This document shows positions 1 to 8,529 of a stretch of DNA of 64,000 nt, piece after piece. The position numbers and the translations under genes are program-made. The first letter of the stretch is position 1. Every line of letters begins with the position of its first letter. The notes under the pieces are model-generated. The model did not search any database. It was not told the DNA's origin and saw nothing but the letters and a program-made list of their open reading frames with translations. The stretch comes from Microbacterium ureisolvens. GTDB lineage: Bacteria > Actinomycetota > Actinomycetes > Actinomycetales > Microbacteriaceae. Location of the stretch: NCBI RefSeq assembly GCF_015278315.1, contig NZ_JADIJE010000004.1, positions 310,001 to 374,000 on the forward strand, written 5' to 3'.

Positions 1-4
1 GGGC

Positions 5-271
5 TCAGAGATGTCGGTAGACATCTTCGAGGCTCAGGCCCTTCGCGATCATCAGCACCTGCAGGTGGTACAGCAGCTGCGAGATCTCCTCGGCTGCGGC
101 ATCCGTCGACTCGTACTCGGCCGCCATCCAGACCTCGGCGGCCTCCTCCACGATCTTCTTGCCGATCGCGTGCACGCCCGCGTCCAGCTGTGCGACGGTT
201 CCCGATCCCTCGGGGCGCTCAGCCGCTTTCGCGGCGAGCTCGGCGTACAGCGTGTCGAACGTCTTCACCAT
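5..271 (-). CDS. hisE: Phosphoribosyl-ATP pyrophosphatase
   Basis: Cytoplasmic enzyme of histidine biosynthesis that hydrolyses phosphoribosyl-ATP to phosphoribosyl-AMP (step 2). The 88-residue protein matches the all-alpha MazG-like HisE family in length, with the metal-binding signature [10 protein letters not shown] (about residues 38-47) and a second acidic helix [12 protein letters not shown] (about 59-70). The frame begins ATG-GTG. The GTG at 268 may be the real start: it gives the family's usual VKTF beginning and lies 6 nt after a TAACCT -10 element, which suggests a leaderless transcript. The stop is 4 nt from the left edge, so the next gene of the unit (often hisG in actinobacteria) would lie outside the window. 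Confidence 0.95.
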   Translation of the reverse strand: MVKTFDTLYAELAAKAAERPEGSGTVAQLDAGVHAIGKKIVEEAAEVWMAAEYESTDAAAEEISQLLYHLQVLMIAKGLSLEDVYRHL

Positions 272-280
272 GACAGGTTA
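269..280 (-). promoter_or_regulatory. Candidate -10 element for a leaderless hisE transcript
   Basis: TAACCT (280..275 on the minus strand) fits TANNNT and is followed after exactly 6 nt by GTG at 268. No clear -35 or Shine-Dalgarno is visible. Inference only. Confidence 0.4.
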
Positions 281-321
281 CCGTCCGGCCGGGATGCCTC
301 GCCTCCGCGTGACGGCGGGGA

Positions 322-1017
322 TCAGTGCACGTGGTGCTCGGCCGCGGTGGCACGCAGCCCTGCGATGGCGTTCGCCGGGTCGCCGGCGCCGAAGACGGCC
401 GATCCCGCCACGAAGGTGTCGGCGCCGGCCGCGGCGGCCTGGGCGATCGTCGACTCGGCGATCCCGCCGTCGACCTGGAGCCACACTGCCGACCCGCGCT
501 TGCGGGCCTCGTCGGCCAGGCGGCGGAGCTTGGGCATGGTCTCGGGCATGAACGACTGCCCGCCGAAGCCCGGCTCCACGGTCATGACGAGGATCTGGTC
601 GAAGTCGTCGAGGAGATCGAACAGGCCGTCCACGGGGGTTGCGGGCTTGACGGCGACGCCGGCCCGTGCGCCGATGTCGCGCAGCCGGCGCGCGAGGGCG
701 ACGGGCTCCTTCGCCGCCTCGAGATGGAACGTGACCGACGCCGCACCGAGCTCGGCGTACGCCGGGGCCCAGCGGTCGGGGTTCGTGATCATGAGGTGCA
801 CGTCCAGCGGCACCGGGCTGGTCGCCTGGATGCGCTCCACCATCTGCGGGCCGAACGTGAGGTTGGGCACGAAGTGGTTGTCCATGACGTCGACGTGGAC
901 GAAGTCCGCGGCCGCGATGCGGGCGAGCTCGGCCTGCATGTTGACGAAGTCGGCGGCGAGGATGCTCGGGTTGATGCGGATGCCGGCGTCGCGGCCGTTC
1001 TCGTCGATCGTGGGCAC
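322..1017 (-). CDS. rpe: Ribulose-phosphate 3-epimerase
   Basis: Interconverts ribulose-5-phosphate and xylulose-5-phosphate in the pentose phosphate pathway. The 231 residues form one TIM barrel. Visible signatures are INPSILAADF near the N-terminus, FVHVDVMDNHFVPNLTFGP with its metal and catalytic His/Asp residues, HLMITNP, VKPATPV, MTVEPGFGGQSF and the C-terminal phosphate-binding VDGGI and AGSAVF. The GTG start lies only 20 bp from the divergent glutaminase gene, and the CATAAT hexamer between them suggests a leaderless transcript. rpe is followed by hisE on the same strand after about 50 bp. Confidence 0.96.
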   Translation of the reverse strand: MPTIDENGRDAGIRINPSILAADFVNMQAELARIAAADFVHVDVMDNHFVPNLTFGPQMVERIQATSPVPLDVHLMITNPDRWAPAYAELGAASVTFHLEAAKEPVALARRLRDIGARAGVAVKPATPVDGLFDLLDDFDQILVMTVEPGFGGQSFMPETMPKLRRLADEARKRGSAVWLQVDGGIAESTIAQAAAAGADTFVAGSAVFGAGDPANAIAGLRATAAEHHVH

Positions 1018-1021
1018 GGGT

Positions 1022-1032
1022 CCATTATGGTC
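1022..1032. promoter_or_regulatory. Symmetric bidirectional -10 element for rpe and glsA
   Basis: The 9-bp palindromic core CCATTATGG/CCATAATGG is the only AT-rich stretch between the divergent starts at 1017 and 1038. On the plus strand TATGGT (1026-1031) lies 6 nt before the glsA GTG. On the minus strand CATAAT (1028..1023) lies 5 nt before the rpe GTG. Neither gene has a Shine-Dalgarno in the available space. This predicts two leaderless transcripts from one symmetric promoter. Confidence 0.55.
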
Positions 1033-1037
1033 GAGCT

Positions 1038-2210
1038 GTGGACCCCATCACGGCGCTGCTGCACGAGGTCCTCGAAGACGTCCGGCCCCACGACTCCGGT
1101 GATCCGGCAGGCTACATCCCGGAGCTTGCCTCGGCGGATCCCGAGCGGCTGGCCCTCGCGGTCGTCGGTCCACGCGGGCGCGTGCGCGCCGTCGGCGACG
1201 CCGCCCACGAGTTCACGATCCAGTCGATCTCGAAGCCCTTCGTCCTGGCCCTCGCGCTGGCCGATCGCGGCCGCGACGCCGTGCTGCGCAAGGTCGGCGT
1301 CGAGCCCAGCGGCGAGCCGTTCAACGCCATCAGCCTGGAGCCGCGCACGGGGCGTCCCGCCAACCCGATGGTGAACGCCGGCGCGATCGCCACGTCGGCG
1401 CTCATCCCGGGCGATACGGTCGACGATCGCATGGGGCGCATCGTGGACGGGCTCTCGGCCTTCGCCGGCCGCTCGCTGTGGGTCGACGAGCAGGTTTACG
1501 CGTCCGAGTCGGCCACCGGCGACCGCAACCGCGCCCTCGCGCACCTGCTGCGTTCCTACGACGTCGTCGACGGGTCGGTCGAGACGGCCGTCGAGACCTA
1601 CTTCCGCCAGTGCTCGCTGCTGGTGAGCGTCCGCGATCTCGCCGTCATGTCGGCGACCCTCGCGTTCGGAGGCCTCAACCCCGTCACCGGCGAGCGGGTC
1701 GTCGAGGAGGCCGTCGCGCGGGACGTGCTCTCGATCATGACCAGCTGCGGCATGTACGACTACTCCGGTGAGTGGCTGCTGCGGGTGGGCCTGCCCGCCA
1801 AGAGCGGCGTCAGCGGCGGACTGCTCGCCGTCGCCCCGTCGCAGTTCGGCGTCGCCGCCTTCAGCCCGCGCCTCGACGAGCACGGCAACTCGGTCCGCGG
1901 GATCGCACTGCTCGAGACCCTCGGCGAGCGGTTCGGCATGCACCTGCTCGAGCCGCACGAGAGCGTCGCGGTGCCCGCCTTCACCGTCGAGGACACCGAC
2001 CGGGGGCGCGTGCTGCGGCTGTCGGGCGAGCTGGGGCTGGCGGGCACGGAGCGAGTGGTCGCCGTGCTGCGCGAGATCGCCGAGGCGCTCCCCGAGGGCG
2101 CCGAGGTGACGGTGGATGCGCGCGAGCTCGGACGCGCCCACAGCGCGGCCCTGGTCGCCCTGCGCACGGAGTTCGACCAGATGCCTCACGGCATCCGGCT
2201 GCGCGACTGA
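1038..2210 (+). CDS. glsA: Glutaminase with C-terminal STAS domain
   Basis: Hydrolyses L-glutamine to glutamate and ammonia. Residues 1 to about 300 are the serine-dependent glutaminase fold related to beta-lactamases: SISK at 63-66 gives the Ser-x-x-Lys pair, followed by PANPMVNAGAI, the SxxSCGMYDYSGEW block near 235 and the PAKSGVSGG motif. Residues about 310-385 form a STAS domain (VLRLSGELGLAG, VTVDARELGRAH), usually a regulatory or protein-interaction module. The length (390) exceeds the roughly 310 of the minimal enzyme because of this domain. The STAS region lacks the usual DLSxV phosphorylation motif: the position reads DARELGRAHS. Standing alone on the plus strand next to rpe suggests independent expression. 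Confidence 0.93.
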   Translation: MDPITALLHEVLEDVRPHDSGDPAGYIPELASADPERLALAVVGPRGRVRAVGDAAHEFTIQSISKPFVLALALADRGRDAVLRKVGVEPSGEPFNAISLEPRTGRPANPMVNAGAIATSALIPGDTVDDRMGRIVDGLSAFAGRSLWVDEQVYASESATGDRNRALAHLLRSYDVVDGSVETAVETYFRQCSLLVSVRDLAVMSATLAFGGLNPVTGERVVEEAVARDVLSIMTSCGMYDYSGEWLLRVGLPAKSGVSGGLLAVAPSQFGVAAFSPRLDEHGNSVRGIALLETLGERFGMHLLEPHESVAVPAFTVEDTDRGRVLRLSGELGLAGTERVVAVLREIAEALPEGAEVTVDARELGRAHSAALVALRTEFDQMPHGIRLRD

Positions 2211-2219
2211 GCGCCCCGG

Positions 2220-2432
2220 TCAGGTCAGCTTGCGCAGCGCCGAGCCCTTGTGGGCCGCGCGATCGCCGCTCTTCTCGGACTCGACGATGTACGCCGGCTC
2301 GTCGGCGGAGGCGGTGAAGTGCTGCCCCGCGAACTCGAAGTCGCTCGTCCGGCGCTCCACGATGCGCCCTCGCGTGCGTCCCTGCGACGTGTTCCAGCTC
2401 ACGCGATCGCCCTTGTGAAGTCCCTGCGCCAT
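2220..2432 (-). CDS. DUF2945 (HVA1 Tudor-like) small protein
   Basis: A 70-residue protein beginning MAQGLHKGDRVSWNTSQGRTRG, with the KGDRVSWN and G-R-IVE pattern of the DUF2945 / hypervirulence-associated Tudor family. That family is a small beta-barrel of unknown function, common in actinobacteria and fungi. A good Shine-Dalgarno (GGAGGAG) precedes the ATG. It ends 10 bp from the convergent glutaminase gene and follows rsmB on the same strand after about 80 bp. No catalytic residues or signal peptide are seen. Confidence 0.8.
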   Translation of the reverse strand: MAQGLHKGDRVSWNTSQGRTRGRIVERRTSDFEFAGQHFTASADEPAYIVESEKSGDRAAHKGSALRKLT

Positions 2433-2513
2433 CGCTCCTCCTCCGTGGTGTCCTGAGCCACCACGGTGCCACCGGACGCGCGATCGCGCCGCCTCTTGAC
2501 AGCGCGCCGGCCG

Positions 2514-3884
2514 TCAGAGTCGACGCAGCAGCGACACCGACATCGCGTCGGTGTTGTGACGGTGCGGCCACAGCTGCGCCCGACCGCTGCCGTCCGCCTG
2601 CGCGGGGAGGCCGGGGTCGGCCTCGGCGACGGACGTGATGACATCACGGGCCGACAGCTCCTCGATCGCGCCGTCCCACTCGCGCCGGATGTCGGAGACG
2701 ACGCCGGAGGTCTCGGCGAGGTGCGGCGAGCAGGTGACGTAGGCCACCACGCCGCCGGGTCTGAGAGCGGAGATCGCCGCGTTCAGCAGCTCCCGCTGCA
2801 GCTCGGTCAGCGCCGGCACGTCGCTCGGCGCTTTGCGCCAACGCGCCTCCGGACGCCGGCGCAGGGCCCCCAGGCCCGTGCACGGCGCATCGACGAGGAT
2901 GCGGTCGTACGCGCCCGGCGCCTCCTGCGCTCGGACACGGCCGTCCTGCTCCGAGACGGGCACATCGAGGGGCACGCCTTCCAGCGCCTGCCGGACGAGC
3001 CCGGCGCGTGCGGGCGAGATCTCGTTCGCCTCGAGTGACGCTCCGTGTGCGAGTGCCTCCGCTGCGAGGACCGCGGTCTTGCCGCCGGGCCCCGCGCACA
3101 GATCCAGCCATCGCTCGCCCGGTGAGACGGGCAGGGCGCGAGTCAGCGCGAGAGCGGCGAGCTGCGAGCCTTCGTCCTGTACCCGGATGCGCCCGTCCGA
3201 CCCGCGCACGAGCGCGTCGGGGTCTCCCCCGCCCAGGCGGAATCCGATGGGTGAGAAGGGTGTCCGCCGGGCGTCCTCCGGCACGTCCGCGAGATCGGGA
3301 AGGGCGGCCATCGTCACCCGCGGGGAGGCGTTGTCGGCGGTGAGCAGGGCTTCCAGCTCGTCGGCACGGCCCTCGGCCGCGAGGGCGCGGCGGAACGCCC
3401 GCACCACCCACACCGGGTGCGAGAAGAGCAGGCCGAGCTGCTCGTCGTCGGAGCGGGCGCTGGCGGCGACGTGGGTCATCCAGTCGCCGGGGGTGTCGCG
3501 CGAGACGCGGCGCAGCACCGCGTTGGCGAATCCGGCCGCACCGCGGCCCCCCGCCGAGCGGGCGAGCTCGACGGACTCGTTCACCGCCGCGTGCGAGGCG
3601 ACGCGTGTGGAGAGCAGCTGATGCACGCCCAGGCGCAGCGCATCGAGCACCGCGGGGTCGATGTCGGCGACCGGGCGGTCGGCGGCGATCCCGATGACGG
3701 CGTCGTAGGTGCCCTGCCGGCGCAGCGTGCCGTAGGTCAGCTCCGTCGCGAGCGCCGCGTCGGCGGTCGACAGACCGGCTCGGGCGATCGCGGTCGGAAG
3801 CAGCAGGTTCGCGTAGGCGTCGGACTCGTGGACCGCTCGCAGGGTGTCGTAGGCGACGCGACGGGCCGCGACCGTGCGGCTCAC
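2514..3884 (-). CDS. rsmB: 16S rRNA (cytosine-C5) methyltransferase, RsmB family
   Basis: SAM-dependent methyltransferase expected to make m5C in 16S rRNA. Residues 1 to about 135 are a NusB-like RNA-binding domain; the rest is a Rossmann methyltransferase with LDLCAGPGGKT as SAM motif I. The two family cysteines are both present: DAPCTGLG (about residue 334, catalytic nucleophile region) and YVTCSPH (about 382). The GTG start at 3884 overlaps the fmt stop as GTGA, so I prefer it to the longer frame reaching 3923. Length 456. It is last in the metK-priA-fmt-rsmB unit, a usual arrangement for fmt and rsmB. Confidence 0.93.
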   Translation of the reverse strand: MSRTVAARRVAYDTLRAVHESDAYANLLLPTAIARAGLSTADAALATELTYGTLRRQGTYDAVIGIAADRPVADIDPAVLDALRLGVHQLLSTRVASHAAVNESVELARSAGGRGAAGFANAVLRRVSRDTPGDWMTHVAASARSDDEQLGLLFSHPVWVVRAFRRALAAEGRADELEALLTADNASPRVTMAALPDLADVPEDARRTPFSPIGFRLGGGDPDALVRGSDGRIRVQDEGSQLAALALTRALPVSPGERWLDLCAGPGGKTAVLAAEALAHGASLEANEISPARAGLVRQALEGVPLDVPVSEQDGRVRAQEAPGAYDRILVDAPCTGLGALRRRPEARWRKAPSDVPALTELQRELLNAAISALRPGGVVAYVTCSPHLAETSGVVSDIRREWDGAIEELSARDVITSVAEADPGLPAQADGSGRAQLWPHRHNTDAMSVSLLRRL

Positions 3885-4804
3885 GAGCCGGCCACCGGGG
3901 TGGCCTCGCGCAGACCCCGCCACCAGTCCGCGGCGCGCATCGCGCCCTTGCCGGCGGGCTGCACCTGCTCGAGCACGATCGGCGTCGACGCGGTGCCGGC
4001 GATGACCTGCTTGCCGTGCAGTCCGAGCGCACCCGGGGCGAGCCGGGGTGCGTCGTCGGGTGCCGGCGCCACGGCGAGCACCTTGAACCGTGCGCCGTCG
4101 ATGGTCGTGTGAGCGCCCGGCTCGGGCGTCACGCCGCGGATCCGGCCGAGCACTGCGCCGGCCGGCTCCTCCCAGCGGATGCGCCCGTCGTCGTCCCCGA
4201 GCTTCGACGCGTAGGTGGGCTGCCCCTGCTGCGGGCGCGCGACGGCCGAGCCGGCGCCGATCGCATCCACGACCTCCGCGAGGAGCCCGGCCCCGTCGTC
4301 GGCGAGCGACGACAGTAGATCCCCGGCGGTGGCTTCTCGTGGCACGTCGATCGCGAGCTCGGCGAAGACGTCGCCGGCGTCGAGCTCGGGCACGAGCTGG
4401 AACACGCTGGCCCCGGTCCGCGCGTCACCCGCGATGAGGGCGTGCTGGACGGGCGCCGCGCCGCGCCAGCGCGGCAGCAGCGAGAAGTGGAGGTTGATCC
4501 AGCCGTGCGCCGGAGCGGACAGCAGCGGCTCGCGCACGAGCCCGCCGTACGCGACGATCACGCCGAGATCGGGTTCGAGGGCCGCGATGTCGGCGGTCAC
4601 CTCGGCATCCAGCCGGTCGGCGCGGATGACGGGAAGCCCGAGCTCCGCGGCGGCGGCGGCCACCGGTGACGGCGTCAGCACCCGCTTGCGGCCGAGGGGT
4701 GCGTCGCGGCGGGTGACCACCGCGACGATGTCGTGGGCGGATGCCGCGAGCCGGCGCAGCGCCGGCACAGCCGGCGCCGGCGTACCGGCGAAGACGAGAC
4801 GCAT
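3881..4804 (-). CDS. fmt: Methionyl-tRNA formyltransferase
   Basis: Formylates Met-tRNA(fMet) with 10-formyl-tetrahydrofolate, so acts in translation initiation. The 307 residues show the N-terminal MRLVFAGTPAPAVPAL and the catalytic block NLHFSLLPRWRGAAPVQ with its Asn/His pair, then the C-terminal tRNA-binding OB-like domain. The start is 21 bp after priA and the stop overlaps the rsmB GTG by 4 nt, so rsmB is probably translationally coupled. Confidence 0.96.
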   Translation of the reverse strand: MRLVFAGTPAPAVPALRRLAASAHDIVAVVTRRDAPLGRKRVLTPSPVAAAAAELGLPVIRADRLDAEVTADIAALEPDLGVIVAYGGLVREPLLSAPAHGWINLHFSLLPRWRGAAPVQHALIAGDARTGASVFQLVPELDAGDVFAELAIDVPREATAGDLLSSLADDGAGLLAEVVDAIGAGSAVARPQQGQPTYASKLGDDDGRIRWEEPAGAVLGRIRGVTPEPGAHTTIDGARFKVLAVAPAPDDAPRLAPGALGLHGKQVIAGTASTPIVLEQVQPAGKGAMRAADWWRGLREATPVAGS

Positions 4805-4825
4805 GACGGTCCTGGAAGTCGAGGG

Positions 4826-6847
4826 TCAGAGGTCGAGGTCGGGCACGTCGACCCGAACCTTCAGTGTATTGGCGGGTCCGGGCGTCCGACCCTTCGCGGG
4901 ACGGCGCCCCTTCATCGCCTGGCTCACCACCGACGCGCGGAGGCTCTCCGTCACGCGAGCTCCGAGCCCGTACTCGAAGCGCACGAGGGCGCGCACGGTG
5001 TCGTCGCGGGCGATGGGCCCGAGCACCGCCTCGGCGTCGAGCTCCGGCACGGCACGCCGCAGCTCGGCCAGTGCCAGGTCGACGGTGCGACGCGGCCCGT
5101 CGACAGAGGCCACGCGCACGGTCGGCGGCATCCGCAGCGGCGCGCGGTCGGCGAGCTCGGCGCGCGCGTACGCCGCCTGCGTCCACGTCGCCATGGCGCG
5201 CGCGACCTCGCCGCCGACGCCGACGAGATGCACCGGTGCCCCGGGAGCGGCGAGGGCGGCGGCGTTGGACCACCATCGCAGGCACGACTCGCCGATCCGC
5301 AGATCGTCGGCCATCAGCATGCGGTCACCGTCGAGCAGGATCACCGCGCGGTACCCGCCGACGGCAGGCGGCTCCGCGCCGCGCGTGGCCACGACGAGCG
5401 CAGGCTTGTCGTCGACCTTGGCGACCGGGTGATCGCCGTCGGCGATGATGACCCGGGTGCCCGGGAACGCCCGGCCGAGCTCGTCGGCGGTCCGCTCGCT
5501 TCCGGAGGAGGCCATGCGCAGCAGCGTCGAGGAGCACTCGGAGCACGCCCACGCGTGCGCTGCGCGGCCGCACCACGAGCAGGTCGGCACCGCCCCCTGG
5601 CGGGCCGCATGGAGCGGGCCGCCGCAGTGGGCGCACCGGGCAGGGTGCCGGCACTTCGCGCACACGAGGACCGGAGCGTATCCGGGGCGCGCCACCTGCA
5701 CCAGGACAGGCCCCTGCGTGAGCGCCTCCCGCGCGGCGGCGAACGCCGAAGAGGGGACGCGCGCCGAGCGCGACTCGCCCTCTCGCGTCGCGCTCAGCAC
5801 CACGCGCGGCGTCACCCTGCGCGCCGCCGGCAGGTCACGCACCCAGCCGACGGCAACCAGGCGCTCGACGTCGGTCGTCCGGGTGTGGCCCGCGAAGACC
5901 AGCGCGCCGCCGTGGAGCTCCTGTCGCAGCAGGGCGGCGTCGCGCGCGTGGACGCCCGGGCTCAAAGGCTCACCCAGCAGCGGGTCGCCGTCGTCCCACA
6001 GCGCGACCAGCCCGAGGCCGGAGACTGGCGCGTAGACGGCCGAGCGGTTGCCGATCACCACGCACGGCGCAGCGGAGAGGGTGCGCAGGAACGCCGCGTA
6101 GCGGGTGGGACCGCTCTGCTTGGCGTCGTCACGGACGAGCGCGTCCGCGGGGATGCGCGACTGCAGCGCCGCCTCCAGCTGGGCGCGGTCGCGGTGGTCG
6201 GGGACGGCGATGATCGCGCTGCGTCCGTCGGCGAGCACGCGGACGGCGGCAGCAGCCAGCAGGACGGCCCAGGCTCCCGCCGGCGTCCCGTCGTCGAGAC
6301 GCGCCGGGGTGGGAGGCGCGTCGAGGGCGACCCTCTCGCCGCCTTCCAGCGCGGCCTGCAGGCCCGGATAGGCGGCGAGCACCTCGTCCGCCCATGCGGT
6401 GGCCGCGGCCTCGACATCGGGGCGCGGCGGCGGCTCCGATGCCAGCCAGGACTTCTCGGCGCGCACCATCCGCTTGGGGATCGCCAGGCGCAGGATGTCG
6501 CCCGCGGACCCCGCCGCACGGTCCGCGGCCCTCCTCGCCAGCGCATACAGCTCGGGCGTCAGCACCTGCGCGGGCGACACGACGGCCTCGAGCTGCGAGA
6601 GCGGGCGGTCCGAGGCATCCGGCTCCCCCACCTCGACGAGGAGCCCGTCGACGACCCGGCCCGCGCTGCGCAGCGGCACGCGCACCCGCACACCGGGGCG
6701 TGCGTCGCCGGCAAGTTCCGCGGGGATCTCGTAGTCGAACAGGCGATCCAGCTGCGGGAGGGGTGAATCGAGGAGCACGCGCGCGACCCGGCGCGGGCGT
6801 CGGCCGCCCTCGCCGGGGTCGTGCGCTTCGTCGTACACCGCGGTCAC
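4826..6847 (-). CDS. priA: Primosomal protein PriA, actinobacterial form without P-loop
   Basis: Replication-restart protein. The GTG at 6847, 10 nt after the metK stop, gives 673 residues. The N-terminal DNA-binding region (RVLLDSPLPQLDRLFDYEIP) is typical. The C-terminal half has the eight-cysteine zinc module (CAKCRHPARCAHCG followed by CSWC and CSEC, about residues 393-435). Where E. coli PriA has GxTGSGKT, this protein reads LDDGTPAGAWAVLLAA, so no Walker A is visible and the DEAH box is also absent. Loss of helicase motifs is known for actinobacterial PriA; a structural loading role is therefore more likely than unwinding. Confidence 0.9.
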   Translation of the reverse strand: MTAVYDEAHDPGEGGRRPRRVARVLLDSPLPQLDRLFDYEIPAELAGDARPGVRVRVPLRSAGRVVDGLLVEVGEPDASDRPLSQLEAVVSPAQVLTPELYALARRAADRAAGSAGDILRLAIPKRMVRAEKSWLASEPPPRPDVEAAATAWADEVLAAYPGLQAALEGGERVALDAPPTPARLDDGTPAGAWAVLLAAAAVRVLADGRSAIIAVPDHRDRAQLEAALQSRIPADALVRDDAKQSGPTRYAAFLRTLSAAPCVVIGNRSAVYAPVSGLGLVALWDDGDPLLGEPLSPGVHARDAALLRQELHGGALVFAGHTRTTDVERLVAVGWVRDLPAARRVTPRVVLSATREGESRSARVPSSAFAAAREALTQGPVLVQVARPGYAPVLVCAKCRHPARCAHCGGPLHAARQGAVPTCSWCGRAAHAWACSECSSTLLRMASSGSERTADELGRAFPGTRVIIADGDHPVAKVDDKPALVVATRGAEPPAVGGYRAVILLDGDRMLMADDLRIGESCLRWWSNAAALAAPGAPVHLVGVGGEVARAMATWTQAAYARAELADRAPLRMPPTVRVASVDGPRRTVDLALAELRRAVPELDAEAVLGPIARDDTVRALVRFEYGLGARVTESLRASVVSQAMKGRRPAKGRTPGPANTLKVRVDVPDLDL

Positions 6848-6857
6848 GCGGCCGCGG

Positions 6858-8051
6858 TCAGAGCCCGGCTGCCGCGCGCAGGTCGTCTGCGCGGTCGGTG
6901 CGCTCCCAGGTGAAGTCGGGCAGCTCACGGCCGAAGTGGCCGTACGCCGCCGTCTGCGCGTAGATCGGGCGCAGCAGGTCGAGCTGGTCGATGATCGCCT
7001 TCGGGCGCAGGTCGAAGACCTCGAGGATCGCCTTGGTGATGGCGTCGTCCGAGACCCGGCCGGTGCCGAACGTCTCCACGTAGAGGCCGACGGGCTTGGC
7101 CTTGCCGATCGCGTAGGCGACCTGCACCTCGAGGCGCTCCGCGAGGCCCGCGGCCACCGCGTTCTTGGCGACCCAGCGCATCGCGTACGCGGCGGAGCGG
7201 TCGACCTTGGACGGGTCCTTGCCGCTGAACGCGCCGCCGCCGTGGCGCGAGGCGCCGCCGTACGTGTCGATGATGATCTTGCGTCCGGTGAGTCCGGCGT
7301 CGCCCTTCGGGCCGCCCGTGACGAACGGGCCCGCCGGGTTGATGTAGTACTTGACGTCCGGCAGCTCCAGGCCCGTCGCCTCGAGCACCGGATCGATGAC
7401 CTCGGCGCGCACCGCGGCGCGCAGCGCCTTCTGCGAGATGTCGGGGTGGTGCTGGGTCGACAGCACGACGGACTCGACCGTCTTCGGGGTCGCGCCGTCG
7501 TAGCCGAGCGTCACCTGGGTCTTGCCGTCGGGTCGCAGGAACGGCAGCTCGCCGGTGCGGCGCACCTCGGCGAGGCGCTCGGCCATGCGGTGCGCCGTCC
7601 ACGCGGCCATCGGCATGAGCTGCGGCGTCTCGGTGGTGGCGTACCCGAACATGATGCCCTGGTCGCCGGCGCCCTGCAGGTCGTGCGGGTCTTCGGAGCC
7701 GTCTTCGCGGCGCTCGAACGCCTTGTCGACGCCGGCTGCGATGTCGGAGGACTGTGCGCCGATCGACACGCTCACCCCGCACGAGTCGCCGTCGAACCCG
7801 GTGTCGCTCGAGGTGTAGCCGATGCGGTTGACGACGCCGCGCACGATCGCGGGGATCTCGACATAGGCGGAGGTGGAGACCTCGCCCGCCACGTGCACGA
7901 GGCCGGTGGTGACCAGCGTCTCGACCGCGACGCGGCCGTCGGGGTCGGCGTCGAGGATCGCGTCGAGGATGGAGTCGGAGATCTGGTCGCAGATCTTGTC
8001 GGGGTGGCCCTCGGTGACGGATTCGGACGTGAACAGACGCAGGTCGGTCAT
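6858..8051 (-). CDS. metK: S-adenosylmethionine synthetase
   Basis: Makes S-adenosylmethionine from methionine and ATP. The 397 residues start [20 protein letters not shown]. Signatures are [12 protein letters not shown] (ATP-binding His/Asp), the hexapeptide GAGDQG in [13 protein letters not shown], and [16 protein letters not shown] (P-loop-like). The frame is open far upstream, but the ATG at 8051 fits the family exactly. It opens the unit metK-priA-fmt-rsmB and is separated from rpoZ by a hairpin terminator. No SAM riboswitch is recognisable in the roughly 80-nt leader. Confidence 0.97.
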   Translation of the reverse strand: MTDLRLFTSESVTEGHPDKICDQISDSILDAILDADPDGRVAVETLVTTGLVHVAGEVSTSAYVEIPAIVRGVVNRIGYTSSDTGFDGDSCGVSVSIGAQSSDIAAGVDKAFERREDGSEDPHDLQGAGDQGIMFGYATTETPQLMPMAAWTAHRMAERLAEVRRTGELPFLRPDGKTQVTLGYDGATPKTVESVVLSTQHHPDISQKALRAAVRAEVIDPVLEATGLELPDVKYYINPAGPFVTGGPKGDAGLTGRKIIIDTYGGASRHGGGAFSGKDPSKVDRSAAYAMRWVAKNAVAAGLAERLEVQVAYAIGKAKPVGLYVETFGTGRVSDDAITKAILEVFDLRPKAIIDQLDLLRPIYAQTAAYGHFGRELPDFTWERTDRADDLRAAAGL

Positions 8052-8129
8052 CGATACTCCAGTTGACGGTGCTTGAGCTGCCTGGGCGCCGGTCGTCGGG
8101 GCGTGCCGGGTGCCGAGGGGGCGGACACC

Positions 8130-8135
8130 AGTATG
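8130..8135 (-). promoter_or_regulatory. Candidate -10 for metK abutting the rpoZ terminator
   Basis: CATACT (8135..8130 on the minus strand) begins at the last base of the rpoZ terminator stem. It is the best -10-like hexamer in this GC-rich gap and would give a leader of about 70 nt. A -35 would fall inside the hairpin. Weak evidence. Confidence 0.25.
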
Positions 8136-8168
8136 CCCCCGGAGACGGACATCACCGTCTTCGGGGGC
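8135..8168 (-). terminator. Hairpin terminator downstream of rpoZ
   Basis: Arms of 14 nt (GCCCCCGGAGACGG and its complement, with one G-T wobble) enclose a 6-nt loop, about 18 bp after the rpoZ stop. No long U-tract follows, as is common in high-GC actinobacteria. It separates the pyr-gmk-rpoZ run from metK. Confidence 0.65.
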
Positions 8169-8185
8169 ACACCGGTCGTAACGGA

Positions 8186-8440
8186 TTACTCCGCGCGGCG
8201 CAGGCGCAGCTTGTCCTCGTGGATCTCGTGCATCGCGATCGTCAGGGGCTTGTCCTCGACGGTCGAGTCGACGAGCGGGCCCACGTTGTCGAACAGGTTG
8301 CCCTCGTGCAGGTCGGAGTAGTAGTCGTTGATCTGGCGGGCGCGCTTGGCCGCGTAGATCACCAGCTGGTACTTCGAGTCGACCTTCTCGAGCAGGCTGT
8401 CGATGGGGGGCTCGATGATGCCCTGGTTCGTTCCGGCCAT
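8186..8440 (-). CDS. rpoZ: RNA polymerase omega subunit
   Basis: Small RNA polymerase subunit that helps fold the beta-prime subunit. The 84 residues start [20 protein letters not shown] and contain the family core [20 protein letters not shown], followed by an acidic C-terminus. The ATG is preceded by TTAGGAGGTTTCGCC, a strong Shine-Dalgarno that decides this start over the longer frame reaching 8533. It follows the mIHF-gmk fusion by about 90 bp. The usual actinobacterial neighbour coaBC (dfp) is not found between rpoZ and metK. Confidence 0.95.
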   Translation of the reverse strand: MAGTNQGIIEPPIDSLLEKVDSKYQLVIYAAKRARQINDYYSDLHEGNLFDNVGPLVDSTVEDKPLTIAMHEIHEDKLRLRRAE

Positions 8441-8529
8441 GGCGAAACCTCCTAAATCGGATGTCGGAGTGGGAGTCTGCGGAGCCTCGGGTGCCGAGGC
8501 ATCCCACCATTCTACGTGAAAGGTGCTGG

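Noticed and set aside
2443..2466. 8-bp inverted repeat CCGTGGTG/CACCACGG between the DUF2945 gene and rsmB
   Set aside because: Short stem with an 8-nt loop; could be a weak terminator of rsmB but is within what chance allows at this GC content.
8052..8134. SAM riboswitch upstream of metK
   Set aside because: No kink-turn or conserved SAM-I/II/IV core could be recognised in the roughly 80-nt leader.
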